Shown: in pieces, positions 1-8,903 of the stretch
Numbering within the stretch: the stretch's first letter is position 1
Layout of the letters: each line of letters starts with the position of its first letter
NCBI GenBank assembly: GCA_028288925.1
Contig: JAQGHG010000018.1
Coordinates: 1-45,870 of the forward strand
Direction: 5' to 3'
Source of the DNA: Patescibacteria group bacterium
GTDB lineage: Bacteria > Patescibacteriota > Saccharimonadia > UBA4664
DNA length: 45,870 nt
Translations under genes and position numbers: made by a program
Notes under the pieces: generated by a model
Seen by the model: only the letters and a program-made list of their open reading frames with translations
What the model was told of the DNA's origin: nothing
The model's database searches: none

Positions 1-17
1 TCTCGAGTGGCTTAGGG

Positions 18-143
18 CCTACGGGTGGCGGGCGTACAATATATCTCCGAACAAGCGGACGCCGGTACTGATACCGGATCCCAAGAAGAGACGGGTAGCG
101 TTCGGACGCGTGAGGAGATATGTTGCATGGCTGACAGGACCCG
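18..143 (-). repeat. Dispersed nested-palindrome element, copy 1
   Basis: This stretch reads, in reverse complement, almost identically to 42191-42316 (two differences noticed) and partly to 19685-19790. Its core is the hairpin CCGGTA-TCAG-TACCGG. Around that sit the pairs CCGAAC/GTTCGG and ATATCTCC/GGAGATAT, so the whole unit can fold into one long stem. Beyond the element the 10-mer CAGGACCCGT occurs twice (about 135-144 and 161-170). Intergenic, in opposite orientation to the other two copies. No ORF is conserved among copies. It could be a MITE-like element or a structured RNA. Confidence 0.8.
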
Positions 144-211
144 TGCGATTCCGTAGCTGCCAGGACCCGTCGGGCCCGGCCGAACTACTCCTGAAACACA
201 AGCGGATTATA

Positions 212-220
212 TGGTATAAT
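212..220 (+). promoter_or_regulatory. Extended -10 promoter of the TraG-type operon
   Basis: TGG-TATAAT (TGn extended -10 followed by a perfect -10) ends 8 nt before the ATG at 229. The transcript would therefore begin at or next to the start codon, giving a leaderless mRNA. No good -35 and no Shine-Dalgarno sequence are seen. Confidence 0.55.
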
Positions 221-228
221 TTCGGGTA

Positions 229-681
229 ATGGACAACCAACCAATGCCCCCTCAATCTCCCTCACCCGGCGGCGAGCGGCCGATAGGCTATAAGCCCGAA
301 GACCTGCAGGCTTCTGTACCGGAGCAACCGGAGCAACCGGCGCGGCCGGAGACGGCTCCTATGCCCGGCGGCACTCCGCTGCCTCAGGCCCAGCCAGCCA
401 GTGGGCCACCGCAGAGACTGTCGCGCGATGACGTGCTGGCGGCGATCGCGGCTGCTCCGGGGCCGTCGGTGCCGTCGGTGCCGACGGTGGCGGCTATACC
501 GGGGAGCGCTGACGACGTGGATGTGATTGAGCCGGGGTGGGTGGATGCGGCTGAGCATGTGATCGCTCAACATCAGGGAGATCCCTACGGTGAAGAAGAG
601 GCGATCGAAGATCTCAACCGGGATTATCTGGAGAAGCGTTATGGCTATCATGTGGCTGATCCGGACGAGGGATCCAAATGA
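229..681 (+). CDS. Pro-rich acidic hypothetical protein upstream of TraG-like ATPase
   Basis: 150 aa, not assigned to a family. The N-terminal two thirds is rich in Pro, Ala, Gln and Glu (roughly residues 1-95) and probably disordered. The C-terminal part (about 98-150) is acidic and probably helical, ending with a Tyr-rich stretch around DYLEKRYGYH. There is no signal peptide or membrane segment, so it is probably cytoplasmic. It lies 48 nt upstream of the TraG-like ATPase on the same strand, suggesting an operon and possibly a partner role; both proteins share the Pro/Ala/Glu-rich composition. The ATG at 229 directly follows a strong -10, so translation is probably leaderless. Function unknown. 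Confidence 0.75.
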   Translation: MDNQPMPPQSPSPGGERPIGYKPEDLQASVPEQPEQPARPETAPMPGGTPLPQAQPASGPPQRLSRDDVLAAIAAAPGPSVPSVPTVAAIPGSADDVDVIEPGWVDAAEHVIAQHQGDPYGEEEAIEDLNRDYLEKRYGYHVADPDEGSK

Positions 682-729
682 CTGGAATAGCAAGCGGAGC
701 AAGTTAATGCCTAAACGGAGAAGCGCGAG

Positions 730-3700
730 GTGAGCGCGGTTGTCCTCATAGTGCTGGTATTCTTTATGCTGGCTTCGGCTTTGGGCGCCGTGGCGTTCTT
801 TACGTACAAGCGGAAGTTGCGGCGGGCCAAGGCGATCGAGCGGGGTCTTAAGATGGTGCCGGTGTTGATCCACTTGCCCCCGCCGTCTTCGGATACGCAG
901 GGCGGGGGCCGGGATATGCGCGAGGTAATGCGGGAGAAGACTTCGCAGGCCGAGGTGCTGTACAACCTGATCGCGGGGACGGCCGTAGAGGGCTTCCGGA
1001 GTAATTTTTATGGCCAGCGGCACATTGCGCTGGAAGTGATCGCCATCAACAACGTGGTGCATTTCTTCGTGGCGGTGCCGGTGGCGATGGTGTCGACGGT
1101 CAAGAAGGCGGTGCAGACGGCCTATCCGGGCGCGCGGCTGGAGGAGGTGGAAGACCACAATATCTTCAACCAGGAGGGGCGTCTGGCCGCGACCTTGGGC
1201 GGTGAGATGGTGCTGCGGTCCGAAAGCGCCTATCCGATCGCGACGTATGATCAGCTGGAGCGCGATCCGATGGAGGCGCTGTTGACGACGATTTCGGCGT
1301 TGGAGAAGCATGATGGTGTGGCGGTGCAGATAATGCTCCGGCCGGCTGACCCAAATTGGGTGAAGCAGTCGATTAACTTGGCCAATGGCAAGCGTAAGGG
1401 GCGGTCTACGAGTTTGAGTTTTACGGCTATGGATCTAGCTAGGGCGGCTGTGAAGTCGCCGGATCAGCAGCGCGAAGAGGAGCGCATGCGGATGGGCGGC
1501 GGGCCTGACATCTCCAACTTGGAGCTGGCGGCGATCGAGAAAGTGGAAGAAAAGACCAAACATCCCGGCTTCGAGGTGCTGATCCGGGTGCTGGTGTCGA
1601 CGGGCTCGGTGGCGCGGAGCCAGCAATTGCTGCGCGATATCGCGACGGCGTTCGCGTTGTTTGAATCGCCGGGCATGAACGGCTTTAAGTTCTTGCCGGC
1701 GCTGGACGTGCAGGGGTTGGTAACGGCCTTTATCTTTCGATTTTTCCCGCCCGAGCTCAAGAGCAACGTGCTCAATAGCGCTGAGTTGGCGACAATCTTC
1801 CATCTGCCGGATTCGCAGTTTACCCCGAGCTCGAGTATCGAACGTCAGCAGAGCAAGGAGGTGGACGGTCCGGTACAGCTATCCTCGAACGGTTTGCTGT
1901 TTGGCTATAACGACTTCCGGGGCGTCAAGAAAGAGATCCGGCTGTCGGTAGAGGACCGGCGGCGGCATACGTACATCTTGGGTCAGACCGGTACCGGTAA
2001 ATCGACGATGCTCGAGAATTTGGCTGTCCAGGACATGATCAACGGCAACGGCTTCGCCTTCATCGATCCGCATGGCGATAGCGCCGAGAAGTTGCTGGCG
2101 CTGGTGCCCAAAGAGCGGGCGGAGGACGTCATTTACTTTAACCCGGCGGATACGGCGTATCCTCTCGGTCTGAACTTGTTTGAGTTTAGCGACCCGATGC
2201 AGAAGGACTTCATCGTCCAAGAGACGATTAATATGCTCTACAAGCTGTATGACCCGGGCCACACCGGTATCATCGGCCCGCGGTATGAGCATTGGTACCG
2301 CAACGCGGCGCTGACCTTGATGAGCGATCCGAACGGATCGACGTTTATCGAGATTCCAAAGGTTTTTACTGATACAGAATATTTGAAGCAGAAGTTTAAA
2401 TATTTGCGCGACCCCACGGTGGTGGATTTCTGGACCAAGGAAATGGCGCAGACGAGTGACTACCACAAGAGCGAGATGCTGGGGTGGTTTGTGAGTAAGT
2501 TTGGGGCGTTCCAGAACAACGAGATGATGCGGTCGATCATCGGGCAGACCAAGAGCTCGTTTAATATCCGTGACGTGATGGACAACAAGAAGATCCTGAT
2601 CGTAAACCTGAGCAAGGGACGGATAGGGGAGTTGAACTCGCAGCTGCTGGGTATGATTTTTGTGATTAAGTTCCAGGCGGCGGCTATGAGCCGGGCGGAC
2701 GTGCCGGAGGAGCAGCGCAACGACTTCTCGCTGTACGTGGATGAATTCCAGAACTTTTCGACGGATAGTTTCGCCAGTATTTTGAGCGAGGCGCGCAAAT
2801 ACCGGCTGAACTTGATCGTGGCGAACCAGTTTATTGGGCAGTTGTCCGATGAGATTCGCGACGCGGTGTTCGGGAACATTGGCACGATTGTGTCGCACCG
2901 GATGGGGCCGGATGACGCTGAGTTTATGGTAAAGCAGTTCGCGCCGGTGTTTGACGTGGGCGATTTGGTGAATATTCCGAACTACCACGCGGCGATGCGG
3001 CTGATGATCGGCGGGCTGCCGAGCCAGCCGTTTAGTTTGCGGGATTCGGCGCCGCTGGGCCGGCCGAACTTGGAGCTGGGGCTGGCGATTAAGCAATTGA
3101 GCGCGGCGAAGTTTGGGCGGAGCAAGGCTCAGGTGGAGTCGGAGATTCTGAACCGCATGAGTGGCCAGCCGGTAGGTGGAGTGTCGACGCCGATGCAGGT
3201 GGCTGGGACAGCGGCGATGGGTGCATTGCCGGGGACGGATAGTGCCGGTCTAGCGGCCGTGGCGGCAGCCGCGCCCGTTGCGCTACCTGGAATGGTTGCG
3301 GCGGCGGCGCCAATCGGGGCACCCCCAACGGTTGCTGTAGCGCCGGTAGCCGTGAGTCCCGCGCCGATGCCGGCTCCGATGGCGGGCGTGCCGGATCTAT
3401 CTCTGTCGCCGGTAGCGGGTATTATCCCGGAGGCCAATCTGGCCGCCGCGGCCGATGAGGTGACACAGGCGGGGGGTTTCGCGCGGATGGGCACGCCGCC
3501 GCCCGTGGCTCCTCCGTTGCCCGGTACACTTTCGATATCGGATATCACGGGTGGCGCGCCCGTGCCGGCGCCTAGCTTGAATGATGTGCCGGTATTGGCG
3601 CCGGGTGCTGCTCCGGTCGCGCCCGTGCCCCAGCCTGTGTCCGCGCCCGAACCGGTGCCCGCTCCGGTGCGGCGGTTTGTGGCGCCTCCGCCGTTGGGCT

Positions 3701-5436
3701 CGGGTTTGCCGAAGGAAGATGATCCTTACGCTAACATTAATATACTTGGCGATCTGACGCCGCCGCCGGTACCCGCTCCTGAGCCAGAGCCCGTAGCGGG
3801 ACCTGTAGCTGGATCGATGCCGCCTCCCCAGGAGCCGGTAGTAAATGTGGAGCTACCCGTGGCCGCGGCGGAGGTCCCGGCCCCGGCTCCCGTGATGGCG
3901 GCGCCGGCTTTGGCCGCCGCTCCCGCGCCTAATGATCCCTACGCGAATGTTGATGTGCTGGCCGCGCCGCCGCCGCAGATGGCTCCAGTAGCGGAGGAGG
4001 AGCAACCGGTACCAGTAGCGGTGCAGCAGCCGGTAGCTCCGGCTGAGGTTGAGGCTGAGGAAGAGGAGTTTATTCACTTTGTAGATCCCGCTGCCAAGGC
4101 GGCATTTGAGCGTCCCGAGATCCCTGAGCCGGAAGCATCGAGTAATGGAACGCCGTCTTTGAGTGGTTTGCCGGAGGGCGTACAGATCCTCGAGCCGGTG
4201 AGGGCGCCGATGGCTCAGCCGGTGGCGGTTCCGGAACCCGCTCCGATCCCGGTCGAGCCCCCCATGGAGGAACCTGTTCTAGCCGTGCCGGCTCCGATTG
4301 GCGCCGCACCGGTGGATGCCGCTCCGGTGGCGTCCGTGGCGTTGGAGCCGGTAGAGACGTTGGTGGCCGCACCGGCTAATGTACCGGTACCGACCTTAAA
4401 CACTCCGGTGGCTGAACCGCCGCTTTCGGTAGAACCGGGCCTAATGGACTCAATCGAGTCGGTAGCCGATATGTTAGATGAAGTTCAGGACAGTGTTCAG
4501 CAGAAAGCCCAGCCGGCCGAACCGCCGGTAGAGGCGGCTCCGAAGGTCGTTGCTGAGCCCGTGGTAGTAGAGCAAGAAAAGGCGCCCGAGCCGGAACCTG
4601 AGGCCGAGAAGCCTTCATCGCAAGAGCAGATCGAGAAGGCTGAACACGAGATCGACGACTTGTTGAGTGTTTCCTTGATTCAATCGGACAACAGCCCTAA
4701 GCATCATCGTTTGCCTGAGCCGGTGGAGGCTGCCAAGAGTGAGCCCGAGACCGTGTCGGGTGCTGTTTCGAAGCCGGCTCCTGCCCATCCGGCCAAGAGA
4801 CTGGTGCCCTCGGCGCATGGTTTGATAGAAGAACGTCATGGGCTCAAAGTAATCCAGCCGTTGGAGCCGATCGTCCCGCCCAAGGAAGAGTTTGCCCGGG
4901 AATTGGCGACGATCGGGAAAGAGGAACTGGCCGCGGCTCCGGAACCGAAGATACCGGCTGAACCGGTGAGGCCAAAGCCGGCGCCGGTCCCACCGCCGAA
5001 GCCGCCAGAGCCTGAACCTGCTGCCGAGCCGGCGATCGTAAAGCACGCCGGGGAGATGCTGCCCGAACCGCCGGAGGTTGTCATGGATGGTGTGGCGCCG
5101 GCCGAAGAGGGTCTGCCTCAGGCTGAGTCGCTAGCCGCTAACGATGTAGCCAAGGCCCGGGCGGAGCGCGAGGCCGAGGAAGTTCTCAAGCCGGCTGCGC
5201 TGGCCGGGAGCGAGCCCGAAGAGGAGCATTCGAGCAAGCGCAAACGCAAGCGTGGCAAGGGTGACAAGAAAGCCGAGTCTGAGCCCCAATCTGATACTTT
5301 GGCAGGCAAGCTGATTATGCCGACGGGTGAGAAGCCGGCCCCCGACCCCGAGCCGGCCAAGAGCGAGAAGCCCAAGAAACTGGCTCCTGGCGAGGTGTAT
5401 GTGGACGACTCCGGCAACGTGATCATCGGCGAGTAA
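730..5436 (+). CDS. TraG/VirD4-like (DUF87-type) membrane ATPase with long disordered tail
   Basis: 1568 aa, starting at GTG with GGAG upstream. A single N-terminal membrane helix (about residues 3-26) is followed by a cytoplasmic region and a P-loop ATPase core. Walker A is GQTGTGKST (about 418-426) and Walker B is LYVDEFQ (about 668-674); an IDPHGDSAE block lies between them. This arrangement matches type IV coupling proteins and HerA/TraG-type ATPases, which pump DNA or protein across membranes. From about residue 810 to the end the protein is Pro/Ala/Val/Glu-rich and low in complexity, with a basic KRKRKRGKG patch near 1505 and two copies of a DPYAN-type motif (about 997 and 1068). The extension nearly doubles the usual family length. 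No other secretion genes are visible here, so the substrate is unknown. The ATPase family is firm; the transport role is inferred. Confidence 0.85.
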   Translation: MSAVVLIVLVFFMLASALGAVAFFTYKRKLRRAKAIERGLKMVPVLIHLPPPSSDTQGGGRDMREVMREKTSQAEVLYNLIAGTAVEGFRSNFYGQRHIALEVIAINNVVHFFVAVPVAMVSTVKKAVQTAYPGARLEEVEDHNIFNQEGRLAATLGGEMVLRSESAYPIATYDQLERDPMEALLTTISALEKHDGVAVQIMLRPADPNWVKQSINLANGKRKGRSTSLSFTAMDLARAAVKSPDQQREEERMRMGGGPDISNLELAAIEKVEEKTKHPGFEVLIRVLVSTGSVARSQQLLRDIATAFALFESPGMNGFKFLPALDVQGLVTAFIFRFFPPELKSNVLNSAELATIFHLPDSQFTPSSSIERQQSKEVDGPVQLSSNGLLFGYNDFRGVKKEIRLSVEDRRRHTYILGQTGTGKSTMLENLAVQDMINGNGFAFIDPHGDSAEKLLALVPKERAEDVIYFNPADTAYPLGLNLFEFSDPMQKDFIVQETINMLYKLYDPGHTGIIGPRYEHWYRNAALTLMSDPNGSTFIEIPKVFTDTEYLKQKFKYLRDPTVVDFWTKEMAQTSDYHKSEMLGWFVSKFGAFQNNEMMRSIIGQTKSSFNIRDVMDNKKILIVNLSKGRIGELNSQLLGMIFVIKFQAAAMSRADVPEEQRNDFSLYVDEFQNFSTDSFASILSEARKYRLNLIVANQFIGQLSDEIRDAVFGNIGTIVSHRMGPDDAEFMVKQFAPVFDVGDLVNIPNYHAAMRLMIGGLPSQPFSLRDSAPLGRPNLELGLAIKQLSAAKFGRSKAQVESEILNRMSGQPVGGVSTPMQVAGTAAMGALPGTDSAGLAAVAAAAPVALPGMVAAAAPIGAPPTVAVAPVAVSPAPMPAPMAGVPDLSLSPVAGIIPEANLAAAADEVTQAGGFARMGTPPPVAPPLPGTLSISDITGGAPVPAPSLNDVPVLAPGAAPVAPVPQPVSAPEPVPAPVRRFVAPPPLGSGLPKEDDPYANINILGDLTPPPVPAPEPEPVAGPVAGSMPPPQEPVVNVELPVAAAEVPAPAPVMAAPALAAAPAPNDPYANVDVLAAPPPQMAPVAEEEQPVPVAVQQPVAPAEVEAEEEEFIHFVDPAAKAAFERPEIPEPEASSNGTPSLSGLPEGVQILEPVRAPMAQPVAVPEPAPIPVEPPMEEPVLAVPAPIGAAPVDAAPVASVALEPVETLVAAPANVPVPTLNTPVAEPPLSVEPGLMDSIESVADMLDEVQDSVQQKAQPAEPPVEAAPKVVAEPVVVEQEKAPEPEPEAEKPSSQEQIEKAEHEIDDLLSVSLIQSDNSPKHHRLPEPVEAAKSEPETVSGAVSKPAPAHPAKRLVPSAHGLIEERHGLKVIQPLEPIVPPKEEFARELATIGKEELAAAPEPKIPAEPVRPKPAPVPPPKPPEPEPAAEPAIVKHAGEMLPEPPEVVMDGVAPAEEGLPQAESLAANDVAKARAEREAEEVLKPAALAGSEPEEEHSSKRKRKRGKGDKKAESEPQSDTLAGKLIMPTGEKPAPDPEPAKSEKPKKLAPGEVYVDDSGNVIIGE

Positions 5437-5499
5437 GAGGCGGCCAGAGGAGCTCGTTTGGTGCGGGTTGGATTTAGGGGTGTTGTCGCATTAGGCTGC

Positions 5500-5520
5500 C
5501 TATTCAATTAAATTGAACAG
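5500..5520. repeat. AT-rich 21-bp imperfect palindrome (site A)
   Basis: Half-site TTCAATT mirrored as AATTGAA around a central A at 5510. The outer bases match except one pair. It shares its half-site with the palindrome at 5575-5595. Both lie in the convergent gap between the TraG-like gene and the minus-strand gene at 5603. They stand out in GC-rich surroundings and lack terminator T-tracts. Confidence 0.7.
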
Positions 5521-5574
5521 AGTAATAATAAATTGCTTTCTTAGAGCCGTTTTTCTGGGCAAGAGGGTCTGTAG

Positions 5575-5595
5575 CTATTCAATTTAATTGAATAG
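5575..5595. repeat. AT-rich 21-bp perfect palindrome (site B)
   Basis: Half-site CTATTCAATT mirrored as AATTGAATAG around a central T at 5585. It lies 75 bp centre to centre from site A. Sequence and pairing suggest a DNA-binding protein site, or cooperating sites, rather than an RNA hairpin; the function is inferred only. Confidence 0.7.
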
Positions 5596-5602
5596 TGACG
5601 GG

Positions 5603-6163
5603 TTAGCGTGCTTTGCGGCGGAAGGAGCGCCAGAGGCCTTCGAGGACCAGGCCTAATATGCCGCCGATGAAAAACGACAGGGTGATCTCCGAGCCGGCTA
5701 GGTTGTAGCCGTAGCGGCGGGCGGTGAAATAGAAGAGAGCACCAACGATAAGAGCGGTCCAGAGCGCGCCGGCCGTGACCGAGGGACGGGCGACGGTTTT
5801 CTCGAGTACTTCGCTGGTTTTCTCGATAGCTGGAGTGTGAATGACCTTACTAAAACTGCGGCTGACTGGCGCAAGTTTGCGCTGTACGCTGGCAAGGGTC
5901 TGGGCGTAGTTGAGCTTGTGATTGAAGAACGGAATGGTAGTTCCAGATTTGGGAGCGGCTTCGGCGACGGCGGCCGGCTCGGGGGCTTGCTCTTGTTTGC
6001 GGATGGCTTCGCGGGCTTTTTCGGCGCGCTGGTCGGCGGGGTGGGTCTCATGGGTCTCGGTATTGGCCTTGAGCTGCTCGAGCCGTTCGTGGGCGGCTTC
6101 ATTGAGCTCGGCTTGGGCCTTTTCGTTTTGCTCGGGAGCAGATGGCTGGTGTTCGACTGACAT
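5603..6163 (-). CDS. Two-helix membrane protein with charged N-terminal domain
   Basis: 186 aa, family not recognised. Residues 1-65 are Glu/Gln/Ala-rich and helical, probably coiled coil. A linker with basic residues follows, then two predicted membrane helices (about 130-148 and 157-176) and a short basic tail FRRKAR. Shine-Dalgarno AGGAGG lies before the ATG. The ATG shares its A with the TAA of the upstream surface-protein gene (TAATG), so translation is probably coupled. Likely an inner-membrane protein with its N-terminal domain in the cytoplasm. Function unknown. Confidence 0.8.
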   Translation of the reverse strand: MSVEHQPSAPEQNEKAQAELNEAAHERLEQLKANTETHETHPADQRAEKAREAIRKQEQAPEPAAVAEAAPKSGTTIPFFNHKLNYAQTLASVQRKLAPVSRSFSKVIHTPAIEKTSEVLEKTVARPSVTAGALWTALIVGALFYFTARRYGYNLAGSEITLSFFIGGILGLVLEGLWRSFRRKAR

Positions 6164-7650
6164 TATTGGATTCCTCCTTGGTAGGCGCCGCGCAGGAGCT
6201 TAACTTCGCTGATGAGCTGGCGGTTGCGGAAGTAGAAGAAGAGGCTGAGGCCGCTCACGATGAGTACTACGAGGGTACTAGTGGCGCCGCCGGTGTTGGG
6301 CAGGCTGGTGGAGGCGCCTTCGACTTGCTTGGCGAAGGGCGGAATGAGGGCGATGTGGACGTCGTTGCCGTAGACATTGTCCATGCGCAGGTCGTAGGAA
6401 AATTTGTCGGACAGGCCGACGGGTGTGGCGGGAATGGGGTCTTTGACCTTGATGGTGAAGGTAGTGGAGAGCACGTCCCCGGCCTTGATGGTCCGCTGGG
6501 GCCAAGTGAGCACGCCGGCCGTGAGGGTAGCGCCGGTGAGGTCGGTGATGTCGGCGTATTCCAGGATATCCTCGCCGTGCTCGACGACGGTGTATTTGTC
6601 GGCGGAGCCGCCGACATTTTTGGTGGTAAGAGTGTAGCGGATCACATCGCCGGCGTGGGCGGGGGCGGTGGTGGCGTCGATGGCCTGGGTGACGTTGAGG
6701 GCCGATTTGGCTTTGGTGAAGGCGGCTGGTGGAGGCGTGACGTTGACGGTAAAAGAGCAAGCTGGGATAGCCGGTGAGACGGTTCCGGTGGAACCTTTGA
6801 CCTTGAGGGTGGCGACGAATTTGCCCGGCGCGGTGTATTGGTGCAGCACCTTGGTGCCGGCTTGGTTGGCGGTTTTGTGGTCGCCGAAGTCGAATTGGTA
6901 CTCGGTGATGGTCTGGCCGGTGGCGGAACCGCGGCCGGTGTAGGTGACAGTGAGGGGGGTTTCGCCGGCATTAACATCGCCGATGAGCTCGACACAGGTG
7001 ACGGTGGGCTTGGTGGGGGTTGGGGTTGGTTTGGGCGTGGGTGTTGGCGTGGGTTTCGGCGGTGGCGGGGGAGTGGGCTTGGGTGGCAAGGTTTTGAAGA
7101 CAATGTTGCCGCAGTGGAACATGACGGCGAAGAAGGCGCCGTCGCTGGAGCGGGTGCCTTTGAGTACTTGATAACTGGAGCCGTTTTGGACATTGGCGCC
7201 GGTGTCCCAGACGTAGAGGCCGCGGCCATAGTAGGTGCGGCTGCCGACATTGATGACGTCGTCGCTAGAGGAGTGGCGGGTGCGGCCGATGGATTTGAGA
7301 CTGTGGTCGCGCGAATTGATGGTGGCCGTGGTGGCTTGCGAAATGTCGGCGCGGGCGATGCCGAAGTGGCTGTAAAGGGCCTTGAGCTCGGCGCTCTCGT
7401 CGTACCTATTGAGGAGGTCGCTCTTGGAGACGAACCCGCCATAGATGATGTCGTTGGGGGAGGCGGCGTTGGTGGGCGCCGGTGGCGCGCTGATGACGGC
7501 GAACTGGAGGCCGACGATGAGCACCGCGGCGATGGCCGAGAAGGTGCGGGTGATATTTTCTTGTTTGAGCCGGCGGGCATAGAAAGTCAACTCCGAGATG
7601 GCCGAAGGCGAGAGGGAAAGCTTGGATACGATCTGCTGGAACATTAGCAT
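6163..7650 (-). CDS. LPXTG-like surface protein with PKD-type and DUF11-like domains
   Basis: 495 aa. A basic N-terminus is followed by a membrane or signal helix (about residues 36-55). An extracellular region of unknown fold comes next, then a Pro/Thr linker (about 190-216), a PKD-like domain with a YQFDFGDHKT core (about 220-305), and a DUF11-like beta domain (about 320-440). The C-terminus has LPNTGG (about 452-457), a hydrophobic helix, and a charged segment, resembling a sortase sorting signal but with a tail longer than usual. The product should be displayed on the cell surface. ATGCTAATG gives two possible starts two codons apart. The stop overlaps the next gene. No sortase gene is visible in this window. 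Confidence 0.8.
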   Translation of the reverse strand: MLMFQQIVSKLSLSPSAISELTFYARRLKQENITRTFSAIAAVLIVGLQFAVISAPPAPTNAASPNDIIYGGFVSKSDLLNRYDESAELKALYSHFGIARADISQATTATINSRDHSLKSIGRTRHSSSDDVINVGSRTYYGRGLYVWDTGANVQNGSSYQVLKGTRSSDGAFFAVMFHCGNIVFKTLPPKPTPPPPPKPTPTPTPKPTPTPTKPTVTCVELIGDVNAGETPLTVTYTGRGSATGQTITEYQFDFGDHKTANQAGTKVLHQYTAPGKFVATLKVKGSTGTVSPAIPACSFTVNVTPPPAAFTKAKSALNVTQAIDATTAPAHAGDVIRYTLTTKNVGGSADKYTVVEHGEDILEYADITDLTGATLTAGVLTWPQRTIKAGDVLSTTFTIKVKDPIPATPVGLSDKFSYDLRMDNVYGNDVHIALIPPFAKQVEGASTSLPNTGGATSTLVVLIVSGLSLFFYFRNRQLISEVKLLRGAYQGGIQ

Positions 7651-7700
7651 TATGATACAACGATTGAGGTGCCGCGACCAGTAGAAGTGGTTGGTGAATG

Positions 7701-8903
7701 TTAGATTCCGCCGGCGATATCGGTGCGGAATCGCATGCCCGGGAAGTGGATGAGTTTGATGGCCGCGTAGGCGCGGTCGCGGGCTTCGGCGACGGTGGAG
7801 CCGGTGGCAGTGATGTTTAGCACGCGCCCACCGGCCGTGATGAGGCGGTCTTGGCCGTCGCGGGCAGTGCCGGCATGGAAGACGGTGATGCCTTCCAGGG
7901 CGCCGGCCTCTTCGACGCCGGTGATGACGCCGCCGGTACGGGGCGCTTCGGGGTAGCCTTCGCAGGCCAAGACGACGCTAACGCAGGCTCCAGCGCTCGT
8001 GGGTTCGGCCGGCGTGGCGCCGGCCGCGGCCCGCACGAGCATGTGCGCGAGGTCGGAGGTGAGGCGCGGCAGCACTACCTGGGCTTCGGGGTCGCCGAGG
8101 CGAATGTTGTACTCTAGCACTTTGGGGCCGTCGGGCGTGAGCATGAGGCCGCCGAAGAGCATGCCCCGGTAGTCGATGCCGCGCCGTTTGAGCTCGGCGA
8201 GGGTCTTGCGGACGATGGTCTTTACCTCGGCCGTATCGAGACCGTCGGGCGCGGGCGAGAACGCGCCCATGCCGCCGGTGTTGGGGCCTTGATCGCCGTC
8301 GCTGACGCGCTTGTGGTCTTGAGCGGTGGGGAGGAGTACGAAGTCCGAGCCGCCGCAGACGGCAAAGAACGAGACTTCCGGGCCGCTGAGAGCTTCCTCG
8401 ATGACGATGCGCCGGCCGGATTCGCCGAAGGCTTCGCCGCTGAGTTTGTGCTTGGCGTCAGCGATGGCCGTGTCGAGATCGCGGGTCACTAGTACGCCCT
8501 TGCCGGCTGCCAGCCCATCGGTCTTGACGATGTAAGGCGGCCTGAGTGTGCGCAAGTAGGCCTCGGCAGGCCCGGGATCACTAAACGGCTTCCAGGCGGC
8601 CGTGGGCACCCCGGCGTCGTCCAAGAGCTGCTTCATCCAGACCTTGGAGCCTTCTAGCTGGGCGCCGTCGGCGCCGGGCCCGAAGACGAGCTTGCCCTGA
8701 GCGCGCAAGGTGTCGGCAAGTCCACCTACGAGCGGTACTTCCGGACCGATGACGAAGAGATCGGCTTCGAGATCTTCGGGTCGAATGTTGGTGGAATTGG
8801 GAATTCCGGGGTTGCCCGGCGTAGTGATGACGTCGGCGGTACGCCCTAATACACTGGCTAGCGCGTGCTCCCGGCCGCCTTGGCCGACTACTACGATTTT
8901 CAT
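7701..8903 (-). CDS. purD: Phosphoribosylamine-glycine ligase (GARS)
   Basis: 400 aa, slightly short for the family (usually about 420-430). PurD is an ATP-grasp enzyme joining glycine to phosphoribosylamine in purine synthesis. Visible family features are the N-terminal glycine motif GQGGREHA, the KTDGLAAGKGV segment of the ATP-grasp region, the GPEVSFFAV strand, and the NIRLGDPEAQ motif that holds metal and phosphate. The ATG overlaps the purN stop (ATGA), so the two are translated as a coupled pair. No other pur genes lie here. Identification is firm; whether a full pathway exists in this genome cannot be told from the window. Confidence 0.95.
   Translation of the reverse strand: MKIVVVGQGGREHALASVLGRTADVITTPGNPGIPNSTNIRPEDLEADLFVIGPEVPLVGGLADTLRAQGKLVFGPGADGAQLEGSKVWMKQLLDDAGVPTAAWKPFSDPGPAEAYLRTLRPPYIVKTDGLAAGKGVLVTRDLDTAIADAKHKLSGEAFGESGRRIVIEEALSGPEVSFFAVCGGSDFVLLPTAQDHKRVSDGDQGPNTGGMGAFSPAPDGLDTAEVKTIVRKTLAELKRRGIDYRGMLFGGLMLTPDGPKVLEYNIRLGDPEAQVVLPRLTSDLAHMLVRAAAGATPAEPTSAGACVSVVLACEGYPEAPRTGGVITGVEEAGALEGITVFHAGTARDGQDRLITAGGRVLNITATGSTVAEARDRAYAAIKLIHFPGMRFRTDIAGGI

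Noticed and set aside
262-1311. Long minus-strand reading frame opposite the first two genes
   Set aside because: It spans the gap and both plus-strand genes in antisense, is Arg/His-rich low complexity, and has no start signal.
1879-3096. 405-aa antisense frame in the TraG-like ATPase gene
   Set aside because: Shadow of the ATPase core; no protein-like composition of its own.
6642-7580. 312-aa Pro/Ser/Thr-rich minus frame and the plus-strand frames in the same region
   Set aside because: Out-of-frame readings of the PKD surface protein gene, which itself has coherent domains and a coupled stop/start.
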